A DNA stretch of 64,000 nt from Schoenoplectus triqueter (taxonomy: Eukaryota; Streptophyta; Magnoliopsida; Poales; Cyperaceae), in NCBI GenBank assembly GCA_964058805.1, contig CAXKVV010002144.1, positions 868,001 through 932,000 of the forward strand, read 5' to 3'. Below are positions 23,821 through 35,984 of the stretch, piece after piece (within the stretch, counting starts at the first letter, position 1; each line of letters opens with the position of its first letter). The notes under the pieces are model-generated. The model was not told where the DNA came from, ran no database searches, and saw only the letters and a list, made by a program, of their open reading frames with translations. Position numbers and translations under genes: made by a program.

Positions 23821-25592
23821 GGGTCCCGTTTTCATGTTTTGCGCCCCCGGACTCGTTTTCGGCGGAACCGAGGGCGTAGGTCCCGTTATCATGTTTTGCG
23901 CTCCCCGACATATTTTCGGCGGTACCGATGGCGTCGGGACCCGTTTTCATGTTTTGCGCTCCCCGACTCATTTTCGGTGGTACCGATGGCGTCGAGACCC
24001 GTTTTCATGTTTTGCGCTCTTGGACCCGTTTTCGGCGGCGCCGAGAGCGTCGGGTCCCGTTTTCATGTTTTGCGCTCTCAGACTCGGTTTCGGCAGTACC
24101 GACGGCATCGGGTCCCGTTTTCATGTTTTGCGGGCCCGAACTCGGTTTCGGCGGTACCGAGGGCGTCGGGTCCCATTTTCATGTTTTGCGCTCCCGGAAT
24201 CGTTTTCGGCGGTACCGAGGGCGTCGGGTCCCGTGTTCATGTTTTGCGCTCCGCTACTCGTTTTCGGCGGTACCGATGGCGTCGGGACCCGTTTTCATGT
24301 TTTGCGCTCTCGGATTCGTTTTCGACGGTACCGATGGCGTCGGGTCCCGTTTTCGTGTTTTGCGCGCCCGAACTCGGTTTCGGCGGTACAGAGGGCGTCG
24401 GGTCCCGTTTTCATGTTTTGCGCTCCCGGACACGTTTTCGGCGGTACAGAGGGCGTCGGGTCCCATTTTCATGTTTTGCGCGCCCGAACTCGGTTTCGAC
24501 GGTACCGAGGGCGTCGGGTCTCGTTTTCATGCTTTGCGCGCCCGGACTCATTTTCGGCGGTACCGAGGGAGTCGTGTCCCGTTTTCATATTTTGCGGGCC
24601 CGGACTCATTTTCGACGGTACCGAGGGCGTCGGGTACCGTTTTCATGTTTTGCGCTCCCGGACTCGTTTTCAACGGTACTGAGGGCGTCGGGTCCCGTTT
24701 GCATGCTTTGCTTTCCCCGACTCGTTTGCGGCGGTACCGTTGGCGTCGGGACCTGTTTTCATGTTTTGCGCTCTCGGACTCGGTTTCGGCAGTACCGAGG
24801 GCGTCGGGTCCCGTTTTCATGTTTTGCGCGCCCGAACTCGATTTCGGCGGTACCGAGGGCGTCGGGTCTCGTTTTCATGTTTTGCGCTCCCGGACTCGTT
24901 TTCGGCGGTACCGAGGGCGTCGGTCCTGTTTTCATGTTTTGCGCTCCCCGACTCGTTTTCGGCGGTACCGATGCCGTCGGGACCCGTTTTCATGTTTTGC
25001 GCTCCCGGACTCGATTTCGGCCGTACCGAGGGCGTCGGGTCCCGTTTTCATGTTTTGCGCGCCCGAACTCGGTTTCGGCGATACCGAGGGCGTCGGGTAC
25101 CGTTTTCATGTTTTGCGCTCCCGGACTCGTTTTCAACGGTACCGAGGGCGTCGGGTCTCGTTTGCATGTTTTGCTTTCCCCGACTCATTTGCGGCGGTAC
25201 CGTTGGCGTCGGAACCCGTTTTCATGTTTTGCGCTCTCGGACTCGGTTTCAGCAGTACCGAGGGCGTCGGGTCCCGTTTTCATGTTTTGCGCGCCCGAAC
25301 TCGGTTTCGGCGGTACCGAGGGCGTCGGGTCTCGTTTTCATGTTTTGCGCTCCCGGACTCGTTTTCGGCGGTACCGAGGGCGTCGGTCCTGTTTTCATGT
25401 TTTGCGCTCCCCGACTCGTTTTCGGCGGTACCGATGGCGTCGGGACCCGTTTTCATGTTTTGCGCTCTCGGACTCGATTTCGGCCGCACCGAGGGCTTCG
25501 GGTCCCGTTTTCATGTTTTGCGCTCGCGGACTCATTTTCGGCGGCACCGATGGCGTCGGGTCCCGTTTTCATGTTTTGCGCCCCCGGACTCT
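23821..25592 (+). repeat. Module E, copy 3
   Basis: This matches 20519-22290 at offset 3,302 (57 monomers minus 4 bases). Its right part is itself the start of the 1,390-bp tandem duplication beginning near 24783, so two duplication events overlap here. Confidence 0.85.
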
Positions 25593-26172
25593 TTTTCGGC
25601 CGTACCGAGGGCGTCAGGTCCCGTTTTCATGTTTTGCGCGCCCGAACTCGGTTTCGGCGGTACCGAGGGCGTCGGGTCCCGTTTTCATGTTTTGCGCCCC
25701 CGGACTCGTTTTCGGCGTTACCGAGGGCGTCGGGTCCCGAGTTCATGTTTTGCGCTCCCCGACTCGTTTTCGGCGGTACCGATGGCGTCGGGACCCGTTT
25801 TCATGTTTTGCGCTCGCGGACTCGATTTCGGCCGTACCGAGGGCGTCGGGTCCCGTTTTCATGTTTTGAGCGCCCGAACTCGTTTTCGGCGGTACCGAGG
25901 GCTTCGAGTCCCGTTTTCATGTTTTGCGCCCCCGGACTCGGTTTCGGCGGTACCGAGGGCGTCGGGTCTCGTTTTCATGTTTTGTGCTCCCCGACTCATT
26001 TTCGTCGGTACCGATGGCGTCGAGACCCGTTTTCAAGTTTTGCGCGCCCGGACTCGTTTTCGGCGGTACCGAGGGCGTTGGGTCCCGTTTTCTTAATTTG
26101 GGCGCTCGAACTCGTTTTCGGCGGTACCGAGGGCGTCGGTTCCCGTTTTCACGTTTTGCGCTCCCGGACTCG
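24783..26172 (+). repeat. 1,390-bp tandem duplication, copy 1
   Basis: This head-to-tail pair has copy 2 starting at about 26173. The offset is 1,390 up to about 25489-26879 and 1,332 after that, because copy 2 lacks the monomer at about 25503-25560 (CTCGCGGACTCATTTTCGG type). The right side carries the TTAATTT-type monomer at 26092. Confidence 0.88.
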
Positions 26173-27504
26173 GTTTCGGCAGTACCGAGGGCGTCGGGTC
26201 CCGTTTTCATGTTTTGCGCGCCCGAACTCGATTTCGGCGGTACCGAGGGCGTCGGGTCTCGTTTTCATGTTTTGCGCTCCCGGACTCGTTTTCGGCGGTA
26301 CCGAGGGCGTCGGTCCTGTTTTCATGTTTTGCGCTCCCCGACTCGTTTTCGGCGGTACCGATGCCGTCGGGACCCGTTTTCATGTTTTGCGCTCCCGGAC
26401 TCGATTTCGGCCGTACCGAGGGCGTCGGGTCCCGTTTTCATGTTTTGCGCGCCCGAACTCGGTTTCGGCGATACCGAGGGCGTCGTGTACCGTTTTCATG
26501 TTTTGCGCTCCCGGACTCGTTTTCAACGGTACCGAGGGCGTCGGGTCTCGTTTGCATGTTTTGCTTTCCCCGACTCATTTGCGGCGGTACCGTTGGCGTC
26601 GGAACCCGTTTTCATGTTTTGCGCTCTCGGACTCGGTTTCGGCAGTACCGAGGGCGTCGGGTCCCGTTTTCATTTTTTGCGCGCCCGAACTCGGTTTCGG
26701 CGGTACCGAGGGCGTCGGGTCTCGTTTTCATGTTTTGCGCTCCCGGACTCGTTTTCGGCGGTACCGAGGGCGTCGGTCCTGTTTTCATGTTTTGCGCTCC
26801 CCGACTCGTTTTCGGCGGTACCGATGGCGTCGGGACCCGTTTTCATGTTTTGCGCTCTCGGACTCGATTTCGGCCGCACCGAGGGCGTCGGGTCCCGTTT
26901 TCATGTTTTGCGCCCCCGGACTCTTTTTCGGCCGTACCGAGGGCGTCAGGTCCCGTTTTCATGTTTTGCGCGCCCGAACTCGATTTCGGCGGTACCGAGG
27001 GCGTCGGGTCCCGTTTTCATGTTTTGCGCCCCCGGACTCGTTTTCGGCGTTACCGAGGGCGTCGGGTCCCGAGTTCATGTTTTGCGCTCCCCGACTCGTT
27101 TTCGGCGGTACCGATGGCGTCGGGACCCGTTTTCAAGTTTTGCGCTCGCGGACTCGATTTCGGCCGTACCGAGGGCGTCGGGTCCCGTTTTCATGTTTTG
27201 AGCGCCCGAACTCGTTTTCGGCGGTACCGAGGGCTTCGAGTCCCGTTTTCATGTTTTGCGCCCCCGGACTCGGTTTCGGCAGTACCGAGGGCGTCGGGTC
27301 TCGTTTTCATGTTTTGTGCTCCCCGACTCATTTTCGTCGGTACCGATGGCGTCGAGACCCGTTTTCAAGTTTTGCGCGCCCGGACTCGTTTTCGGCGGTA
27401 CCGAGGGCGTTGGGTCCCGTTTTCTTAATTTGGGCGCTCGAACTCGTTTTCGGCGGTACCGAGGGCGTCGGTTCCCGTTTTCACGTTTTGCGCTCCCGGA
27501 CTCG
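26173..27504 (+). repeat. 1,390-bp tandem duplication, copy 2 (1,332 bp)
   Basis: Second copy, exactly one monomer shorter than the first. Its TTAATTT-type monomer lies at 27424. The rare differences seen include TTTTCATTTTTTGCG near 26670 where copy 1 has TTTTCATGTTTTGCG. Confidence 0.88.
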
Positions 27505-29149
27505 GTTTCGGCAGTACCGAGGGCGTCGGGACCCGTTATCATGTTTTGCGCTCCCGGACCCGGTTTCGGCGGTACCGAGGTCGTCGGGTCCCGTTGTCTT
27601 GTTTTGCGCTCCACGACTCATTTTCGGCGGTACCGATGGCGTCGAGACCCGCTTTCATGTTTTGTGCTCGCGGACTCGGTTTCGGCGGTACCGAGGGCGT
27701 CGGGTCCCGTTTTCATGTTTTGCGCGCCCGAACTCGGTTTCGGCGGTACCGAGGGCGTCGGGTCTCATTTTCATGTTTTGCGCTCCCGGACTCGATTGCG
27801 GCTGTACCGATGGCGTCAGGACCCGTTTTCATGTTTTGCGAGCCCGAAATCAGTTTCGGCGGTACCAAGGGCTTCGGGTCCAGTTTTCATGTTTTGCGCA
27901 CCCGGACTCAGTTTCGGCGATACCGAGGGCGTTGGGTCCCGTGTTCATATTTTTGCGCTCCGCGACTCGTTTTCAGCGGTACCGATGGCGTCGGGACCCG
28001 TTTTCATGTTTTGCGCTCGCGGACTCGTTTTCGGCGGTACCGATGGCGTCGGGTCCCGTTTTCATGTTTTGCGCGCCCGAACTCGGTTTCGGCGGTACAG
28101 AGGGCGTCGGGTCCCGTTTTCATGTTTTGCGCTCCCGGACTCGTTTTCGGCGGTACCGAGGGAGTCGTGTCCCGTTTTCATGTTTTGCGGGCCCGGACTC
28201 ATTTTCGGTGGTACCGAGGGCGTCGGGTACCGTTTTCATGTTTTGCGCTCCCGGACTCGTTTTCAACGGTACCGATGGCGTCGGGACCCGTTTTCATGTT
28301 TTGCGCTCCCCGACTCATTTTCGGTGGTACCGATGGCGTCGAGACCCGTTTTCATGTGTTGCGCTCTCGGACTCGTTTTCGGCGGCGCCGAGGGCGTCGG
28401 GTCCCGTTTTCATGTTTTGCGCTCTCAGATTCGGTTTCGGCGGTATCGACGGCATCGGGTCCCGTTTTCATGTTTTGCGGGCCCGAACTCGGTTTCGGCG
28501 GTACCGAGGGCATCGGGTCCCGTTTTCATGTTTTGCGCTCCCGGACTCGTTTTTGGCGGTACCGAGGGCGTCGGGTCCCGTGTTCATGTTTTGCGCTCCG
28601 CGACTCGTTTTCGGCGGTACCGATGGAGTCGGGACCCGTTTTCATGTTTTGTGCTCTGGGACTTGTTTTCGATGGTACAGAGGGCGACGGGTCCCAATTT
28701 CATGTTTTGCGCGCCCGGATTCGTCTTCGGCGGTACCGAGGGCGTCGGGTCCCGTTTTCTTAATTTGGGCGCTCGAACTCGTTTTCGGCGGTACCGACGG
28801 CGTCGGGTCTCGTTTTCACGTTTTGCGCTCCTGGACTCGGTTTCGGCAGTACCGAGGGCGTCGGGACCCGTTATCATGTTTTGCGCTCCCGGACCCGATT
28901 TCGGCGGTACCGAGGGCGTCGGGTCCCGTTTTCATGTTTTGCGCTCCCCGACTCATTTTCGGCGGTACCGAGGGCGTCGGGTCCCGTTTTCATGTTTTGC
29001 GCTCCCCGACACTTTTCGGCGGTACCGATGGCGTCGAGACCCGTTTTCAAGTTTTGCGCGCCCGGACTCGTTTTCGGAGTACAGAGGGCGACAGGTCCCG
29101 TTATCATGTTTTGCGCACCCGTACTCGTTTTCGGCGGTACCGAGGGCGT
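27505..29149 (+). repeat. Satellite between duplications
   Basis: Ordinary array with several indel monomers: CATATTTTTGCG at 27948 (59 bp), GACACTTTTCGG near 29008 (one base short) and TTTTCGGAGTACAG near 29070 (short). A TTAATTT-type monomer is at 28759. No gene or unique sequence is seen. Confidence 0.8.
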
Positions 29150-29955
29150 CGGTCCCGTTTCCATGTTTAGCGCTCCGCGACTCGTTTTCGGCGGTACCGA
29201 TGGCGTCGGGACCCATTTTCATGTTTTGCGCTCCCGGACCCGGTTTCGGCGGTACAGAGGGCGTCGGGTCCCGTTTTCATGTTTTGTGCCCCCGGACTCG
29301 TTTTCGGCGGTACCGAGGGCGTCGGGTCCCGTGTTCATATTTTGCGCTCCCCGACTCGTTTTCGGCGGTATCGACGGCGTCGGGTCCCGTGTTCATGTTT
29401 TGCGCTCCGCGACTCATTTTCGGCTGTACCGATGGCGTCGGGACCCGTTTTAATGTTTTGCGCTCGCGGACTCGTTTTCGGCGGTACCGAGGGCGTCGGG
29501 TCCCGTGTTCATATTTTGCGCTCCCCGACTCGTTTTCGGCGGTACCGATGGCGTCGGGACCCGTTTTCATGTTTTAAGCTCTCGGACTCGATTTCGGCTG
29601 TACCGAGGGCGTCGGGTCCCGTTTTCATGTTTTGCGCGCCCGAACTCGGTTTCGGCGGTACCGAGGGCTACGGGTCCCGTTTTCATGTTTTGCGTCCCCG
29701 GACTTGTTTTCAGCGGTACCGTGGGCATCGGGTTTCGTTTTCTTAATTTAGGCGCTCGAACTCGTTTTCGGCGGTACCGAGGGCACCGGGTCCCGTTTAC
29801 ACGTTTTGCGCGCCCGGACTCGGTTTCGGCGGTACCGAGGCCGTCGGGTCCCGTTTTCATGTTTTGGGCTCCCCCACTCATTTTCGACGGTACCGATGGC
29901 GTCGAGACCCGTTTTCATGTTTTGCGCTGGCGGACTCGGTTTCGGCGGTCCCGAG
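29150..29955 (+). repeat. Module F, copy 1
   Basis: This matches 30948-31811 at offset 1,798 and, after one monomer gained there, 1,856 (exactly 31 and 32 monomers). Marks are TTTAGCGCTCC, TTTTAAGCTCTCGG, TGTTTTCAGCGGTACCGTGG and a TTAATTTAGG monomer at 29742. The module recurs near 38.8-39.6, 43.7-44.4 and 46.9-47.6 kb. Confidence 0.85.
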
Positions 29956-30947
29956 GGCGTCGAGTCCCGTTTTCATGTTTTGCGCTCCCGGACTCGTTTT
30001 CGGCGGTACCGAGGGCGTCGGGTCCCGTTTTCATTTTTTGCGCACCCGGACTCGTTTTCGGCGGTACCGAGGGCGTCGGTCCCGTTTTCATGTTTAGCTC
30101 TCCGCGACTCATTTTCGGCGGTACCGATGGCGTCGGGACCCGTTTTCATGTTTTGCGCTCCCGGACCCGGTTTCGGCGGTACAGAGGGCGTCGGGTCCCG
30201 TTTTTATGTTTTGCGCCCCCGGACTCATTTTCGGCGGTACCGAGGGCGTCGGGTCCCGTGTTCATGTTTTGCGCTCCCCGACTCGTTTTCGGCGATACCG
30301 ATGGCGTCGGGACCCGTTTTCATGTTTTGCGCTCTCGGACTCGATTTCGGCTGTACCGAGGGCGTCGGGTCCCGTTTTCATGTTTTGCACGCCCGAACTC
30401 GGTTTCGGCGGTACCAAGGGCTTCGGGTCCAGTTTTCATGTTTTGCGCACCCGGACTCAGTTTCGGCGGTACCGAGGGCGTTGGGTCCCGTGTTCATATT
30501 TTTGCGCTCCGCGACTCGTTTTCAGCGGTACCGATGGCGTCGGGACCCGTTTTCATGTTTTGCGCTCGCGGACTCGTTTTCGGCGGTACCGATGGCGTCG
30601 GGTCCCGTTTTCATGTTTTGCGCGCCCGAACTCGGTTTCGGCGGTACCGAGGGCGTCGGGTCTCGTTTTCATGTTTTACGCGCCCGGACTCATTTTCGGC
30701 GGTACCGAGGGAGTTGTGTCCCGTTTTCATGTTTTGCGGGCCCGGACTCATTTTCGGTGGTACCGAGGGCGTCGGGTACCGTTTTCATGTTTTGCGCTCC
30801 CGGACTCGTTTTCAACGGTACCGAAGGCGTCGGGACCCGTTTTCATGTTTTGCGCTCCCCGACTCATTTTCGGTGGTACCGATGGCGTCGCGACCCGTTT
30901 TCATGTGTTGCGCTCTCGGACTCGTTTTCGGCGGCGCCGAGGGCGTC

Positions 30948-31811
30948 GGGTCCCGTTTTCATGTTTAGCGCTCCGTGACTCGTTTTCGGCGGTACCGATG
31001 GCGTCGGGACCCGTTTTCATGTTTTGCGCTCCCGGACCCGGTTTCGGCGGTACAGAGGGCGTCGGGTCCCGTTTTCATGTTTTGCGCCCCCGGACTCGTT
31101 ATCGGCGGTACCGAGGGCGTCGGGTCCCGTGTTCATGTTTTGCGCTCCCCGACACATTTTCGGCGGTATCGACGGCGTCGGGTCCCGTGTTCATGTTTTG
31201 CGCTCCGCGACTCGTTTTCGGCTGTACCGATGGCGTCGGGACCCGTTTTAATGTTTTGCGCTCGCGGACTCGTTTTCGGCGGTACCGAGGGCGTCGGGTC
31301 CCGTGTTCATGTTTTGCGCTCCCCGACTCGTTTTCGGCGGTACCGATGGCGTCGGGTCCCGTGTTCATGTTTTGCGCTCCCCGACTCGTTTTCGGCGGTA
31401 CCGATGGCGTCGGGACCCGTTTTCATGTTTTAAGCTCTCGGACTCGATTTCGGCTGTACGGAGGGCGTCGGGTCCCGTCTTCATGTTTTGCGCGCCCGAA
31501 CTCGGTTTCGGCTGTACCGAGGGCTACGGGTCCCGTTTTCATGTTTTGCGCCCCCGGACCTGTTTTCAGCGGTACCGTGGGCGTCGGGTTTCGTTTTCTT
31601 AACTTAGGCGCTCGAACTCGTTTTCGGCGGTACCGAGGGCACCGGGTCCCGTTTACCCGTTTTGCGCGCCCGGACTCGGTTTCGGCGGTACCGAGGCCGT
31701 CGGGTCCCGTTTTCATGTTTTGGGCTCCCCCACTCATTTTCGACGGTACCGATGGCGTCTAGACCCGTTTTCATGTTTTGCGCTGGCGGACTCGGTTTCG
31801 GCGGTACCGAG
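30948..31811 (+). repeat. Module F, copy 2
   Basis: It contains one more monomer than copy 1 at about 31361-31418, a second GATGGCGTCGGGTCCCGTG unit. Its marker monomer reads TTAACTTAGG at 31598 rather than TTAATTTAGG. Confidence 0.85.
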
Positions 31812-32676
31812 GGCGTCGGGTCCCGTGTTCATGTTTTGCGCTCCCCGACTCGTTTTCGGCGGTACCGATGGCGTCGGGACCCGTTTTCATGTTTTGCGCT
31901 CGCGGACTCGTTTTCGGCGGTACCGAGGGCGTCGAGTCCCGTTTTCATGTTTTGCGCCCCCGGACTCGTTTTCGGCGGTACCGAGGGCGTCGGGTCCCGT
32001 GTTCATGTTTTGCGCTCCCCGACTCGTTTTCGGCGGTACCGATGGTGTCGGGACCCGTTTTCATGTTTTTGCGCTCTCGGACTCGATTTCGGCTGTACCG
32101 AGGGCGTCGGGTCCCGTTTTCATGTTTTGCACGCCCGAACTCGGTTTCGGCGGTACCGAGGGCTTCGGGTCCCGTTTTCATGTTTTGCGCCCCCGGACTT
32201 GGTTTCGGCGGTACCGAGGGCGTCGGGACCCATGTTCATGTTTTGCGCTCCGCGACTCGTTTTCGGCGGTACCGAGGGCGTCGGGTCCCGTTTTCATGTT
32301 TTGCGCACCCGGACTCATTTTCGGCGGTACCGAGTGCGTCGGTCCCGTTTTCATGTTTTGCGCTCCCCGACTCGTTTTCGGCGGTACGGACGGCGTCGGA
32401 TCCCGTGTTCATGTTTTGCGCTCCGCGACTCGTTTTCGGCTGTACCAATGGCGTCGGGACCCGTTTTAATGTTTTGCGCTCGCGGACTCGTTTTCGGCGG
32501 TACCGAGGGCGTCGGGTCCCGTGTTCATGTTTTGCGCTCCCCGACTCGTTTTCGGCGGTACCGATGGCGTCGGTACCCGTTTTCATGTTTTGTGCTCTCG
32601 GACTCGATTTCGGCTGTACCAAGGGCGTCGGGTCCCGTTTTCATGTTTTGCGCGCCCGAACTCGGTTTCGGCGGTA
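31812..32676 (+). repeat. Satellite between duplications
   Basis: Ordinary monomers, including a 59-bp unit with CATGTTTTTGCG near 32064 and GGTACGGACGG near 32390. Nothing else is seen. Confidence 0.8.
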
Positions 32677-33704
32677 CCGAGGGCTACGGGTCCCGTTTTC
32701 ATGTTTTGCGCCCCCGGACTTGTTTTCAGCGGTACCGTGGGCGTCGGGTTTCGTTTTCTTAATTTAGGCGCTCAAACTCGTTTTCGACGGTACCGAGGGC
32801 GTCGGGTCCCGATTTCACGTTTTGCGCGCCCGGACTCGTTTTCGGCGGTACAGAGGGCGTCGGGTTCGGTTTAAATGTTTTGCGCGCCCGGACTCGGTTT
32901 CGGCGGTACCGAGGGAGTCGTGTCCCGTTTTCATGTTTTGCGCGCCCGGACCCGGTTTCGTCGGGTCCCATTTTCATGTTTTGCGCTCCCCGACTCATTT
33001 TCGACGGTACCGATGGCGTCGAGACCTGTTTTCATGTTTTGCGCTCGCGGACTCGGTATCGGCGGTCCCGAGGGCGTCGAGTCCCGTTTTCATGTTTTGC
33101 GCTCCCGGACTCGTTTTCGGCGGTACCGAGGGTGTCGGGTCCCATTTCCCTGTTTTGCGCACCCGGACTCGTTTTCGGCGGTACCGAGTGCGTCGGTCCC
33201 GTTTTCATGTTTTGCGCTCCCCGACTCGTTTTCGGCGGTACCGATGGCGTCGGGACCCGTTTTCATGTTTTGCGCTCCCGGACCCGGTTTCGGCGGTACC
33301 GAGGGCGTCGGGTCCCGTTTTCATATTTTGCGCGCCCGAACTCGGTTTCGGCGGTACTGAGGGCGTCGGGTCCCGTTTTCATGTTTTGCGCCCCCGGACT
33401 CGTTTTCGGCGGTACCGAGGGCGTCGGGTCCCGTGTTCATGTATTGCGCTCCCCGACTCGTTTTCGGCGGTACCGATGGCGTCGGGACCCGTTTTCATGT
33501 TTTGCGCTCTCGGACTCGATTTCGGCTGCACCGAGGGCGTCGGGTCCCGTTTTCATGTTTTGCACGCCCGAACTCGGTTTCGGCGGTACCGAGGGCTTTG
33601 GGTCCTGTTTTCATGTTTTGCGCCCCCGGACTTGTTTTCGGCGGTACCGAGGGCGTCGGGACCCGTGTTCATGTTTTGCGCTCCGCGACTCGTTTTCGGC
33701 GGTA
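32677..33704 (+). repeat. 1.03-kb tandem duplication, copy 1
   Basis: Copy 2 follows directly. The offset is 1,028 at the left and 1,043 after the 15-bp deletion at about 32955-32969 that only this copy carries. Marks are GGGCTACGGG, TTTTCAGCGGTACCGTGGG, the TTAATTTAGG monomer (32758) and CGGTATCGGCGGTCCCG. Confidence 0.85.
32952..32970 (+). repeat. Monomer with 15-bp internal deletion
   Basis: The sequence CGGTTTCGTCGGGTCCC joins the TTTCGTCGG of one half-monomer to the GTCCC of the other. The related copy near 33,990 has 15 more bases, including GGTACCGAGG. The two edges share GTCGG, so a microhomology-mediated deletion is likely. Confidence 0.88.
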
Positions 33705-34724
33705 CCGAGGGCTACGGGTCCCGTTTTCATGTTTTGCGCCCCCGGACTTGTTTTCAGCGGTACCGTGGGCGTCGGGTTTCGTTTTCTTAATTTAGGCGCT
33801 AGAACTCGTTTTCGGCGGTACCGAGGGCGTCGGGTCCCGATTTCACGTTTTGCGCGCCCGGACTCGTTTTCGGCGGTACCGAGGGCGTCGGGTCCCGTTT
33901 TCATGTTTTGCGCGCCCGGACTCGGTTTCGGCGGTACTGACGGAGTCGTGTCCCGTTTTCATGTTTTGCGCGCCCGGACCCGGTTTCGTCGGTACCGAGG
34001 GCGTCGGGTCCCATTTTCATGTTTTGCGCTCCCCGACTCATTTTCGACGGTACCGATGGCGTCGAGACCCGTTTTCATGTTTTGCGCTCGCGGACTCGGT
34101 ATCGGCGGTCCCGAGGGCGTCGAGTCCCGTTTTCATGTTTTGCGCTCCCGGACTCATTTTCGGCGGTACCGAGGGTGTCGGGTCCCATTTTCCTGTTTTG
34201 CGCACCCGGACTCGTTTTCGGCGGTACCGAGTGCGTCGGTCCCGTTTTCATGTTTTGCGCTCCCCGACTCGTTTTCGGCGGTACCGATGGCGTCGGGACC
34301 CGTTTTCATGTTTTGCGCTCCCGGACCCGGTTTCGGCGGTACCGAGGGCGTCGGGTCCCGTTTTCATATTTTGCGCGCCCGAACTCGGTTTCGGCGGTAC
34401 TGAGGGCGTCGGGTCCCATTTTCATGTTTTGCGCCCCCGGACTCGTTTTCGGCGGTACCGAGGGCGTCGGGTCCCGTGTTCATGTTTTGCGCTCCCCGAA
34501 TCGTTTTCGGCAGTACCGATGGCGTCGGGACCGTTTTCATGTTTTGCGCTCTCGGAATCGATTTCAGCTGTACCGAGGGCGTCGTGTCCCGTTTTCATGT
34601 TTTGCACGCCCGAACTCGGTTTCGGCGGTACCGAGGGCTTCGGGTCCCGTTTTCATGTTTTGCGCCCCCGGACTTGTTTTCGGCGTTACCGAGGGCGTCG
34701 GGACCCGTGTTCATGTTTTGCGCT
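33705..34724 (+). repeat. 1.03-kb tandem duplication, copy 2
   Basis: Full-length copy without the 15-bp deletion; its TTAATTT-type monomer is at 33786. A third relative lies near 48.4-49.4 kb (marker monomer at 48512). Confidence 0.85.
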
Positions 34725-35984
34725 CTCGGACTCGTTTTCGGCGGTACCGATGGCGTCGGGACCCGTTTTCATGTTTTGCTCGCCCGAAATCGGTTTCGGC
34801 GGTACCGAGGACGTCGGGTCCCGTTTTCATGTTTTGCGCGCCCGAACTCGGTTTCGGCGGTACCGAGGGCGTCGGGTCTCGTTTTCATATTTTGCGCTCC
34901 CGGACTCGTTTTCGGCGGTACCGAGGGCGTCGGTCCTGTTTTCATGTTTTGCGCTCCCCGACTCGTTTTCGGCGGTACCGATGCCGTCGGGACCCGTTTT
35001 CATGTTTTGCGCTCTCGGACTCGATTTCGGCCGTACCGAGGGCGTCAGGTCCCGTTTTCATGTTTTGCGCGCCCGAACTCGGTTTCGGCGGTACCGAGGG
35101 CGTCGGGTACCGTTTTCATGTTTTGCGCTCCCGGACTCGTTTTCAACGGTACCGAGGGCGTCGGGTCTCGTTTGCATGTTTTGCTTTCCCCGACTCATTT
35201 GCGGCGGTACCGTTGGCGTCGGAACCCGTTTTCATGTTTTGCGCTCTCGGACTCGGTTTTGGCAGTACCGAGGGCGTCGGGTCCCGTTTTCATGTTTTGC
35301 GCGCCCGAACTCGGTTTCGGCGGTACCGAGGGCGTCGGGTCTCGTTTTCATGTTTTGCGCTCCCGGACTCGTTTTCGGCGGTACCGAGGGCGTCGGTCCT
35401 GTTTTCATGTTTTGCGCTCCCCGACTCGTTTTCGACGGTACCGATGGCGTCGAGACCCGTTTTCATGTTTTGCGCTCTCGGACTCGATTTCGGCCGCACC
35501 GAGGGCGTCGGGTCCCGTTTTCATGTTTTGCGCTCGCGGACTCATTTTCGGCGGCACCGATGGCGTCGGGTCCCGTTTTCACGTTTTGCGCCCCCGGACT
35601 CTTTTTCGGCCGTACCGAGGGCGTCAGGTCCCGTTTTCATGTTTTGCGCGCCCGAACTCGGTTTCGGCGATACCGAGGGCGTCGGGTCCCGTTTTCATGT
35701 TTTGCGCCCCCGGACTCGTTTTCGGCGTTACCGAGGGCGTCGGGTCCCGTGTTCATGTTTTGCGCTCCCCGACTCGTTTTCGGCGGTACCGATGGCGTCG
35801 GGACCCGTTTTCATGTTTTGCGCTCTCGGACTCGATTTCGGCCGTACCGAGGGCGTCGGGTCCCGTTTTCATGTTTTGCGCGCCTGAACTCGGTTTCGGC
35901 GGTACCGAGGGCTTCGGGTCCCGTTTTCATGTTTTGCGCCCCCGGACTCGTTTTCGGCGGAACCGAGGGCGTAGGTCCCGTTAT
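34725..35984 (+). repeat. Satellite left of the 5-kb duplication
   Basis: This part matches the 24.8-25.6 kb region (for example 35290-35499 against 25280-25489, offset 10,010). Two distant parts of the window therefore share a module. No gene is seen. Confidence 0.8.

Larger units (their letters stand above)
26092..33793 (+). repeat. TTAATTT-type marker monomers, middle group
   Basis: Copies lie at 26092, 27424, 28759, 29742, 31598, 32758 and 33786. From 29742 onward in this group they read TTTAGG or CTTAGG instead of TTTGGG and sit after GGGTTTCGTTTT. None occurs between 8,085 and 26,091. Confidence 0.88.

Noticed and set aside
26092..26099. Promoter or polyadenylation-like element in the TTAATTT monomers
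   Set aside because: The AT-rich patch is only about 8 bases within a GC-rich repeat, with no TATA, AATAAA or neighbouring gene. It behaves simply as a monomer subfamily mark.
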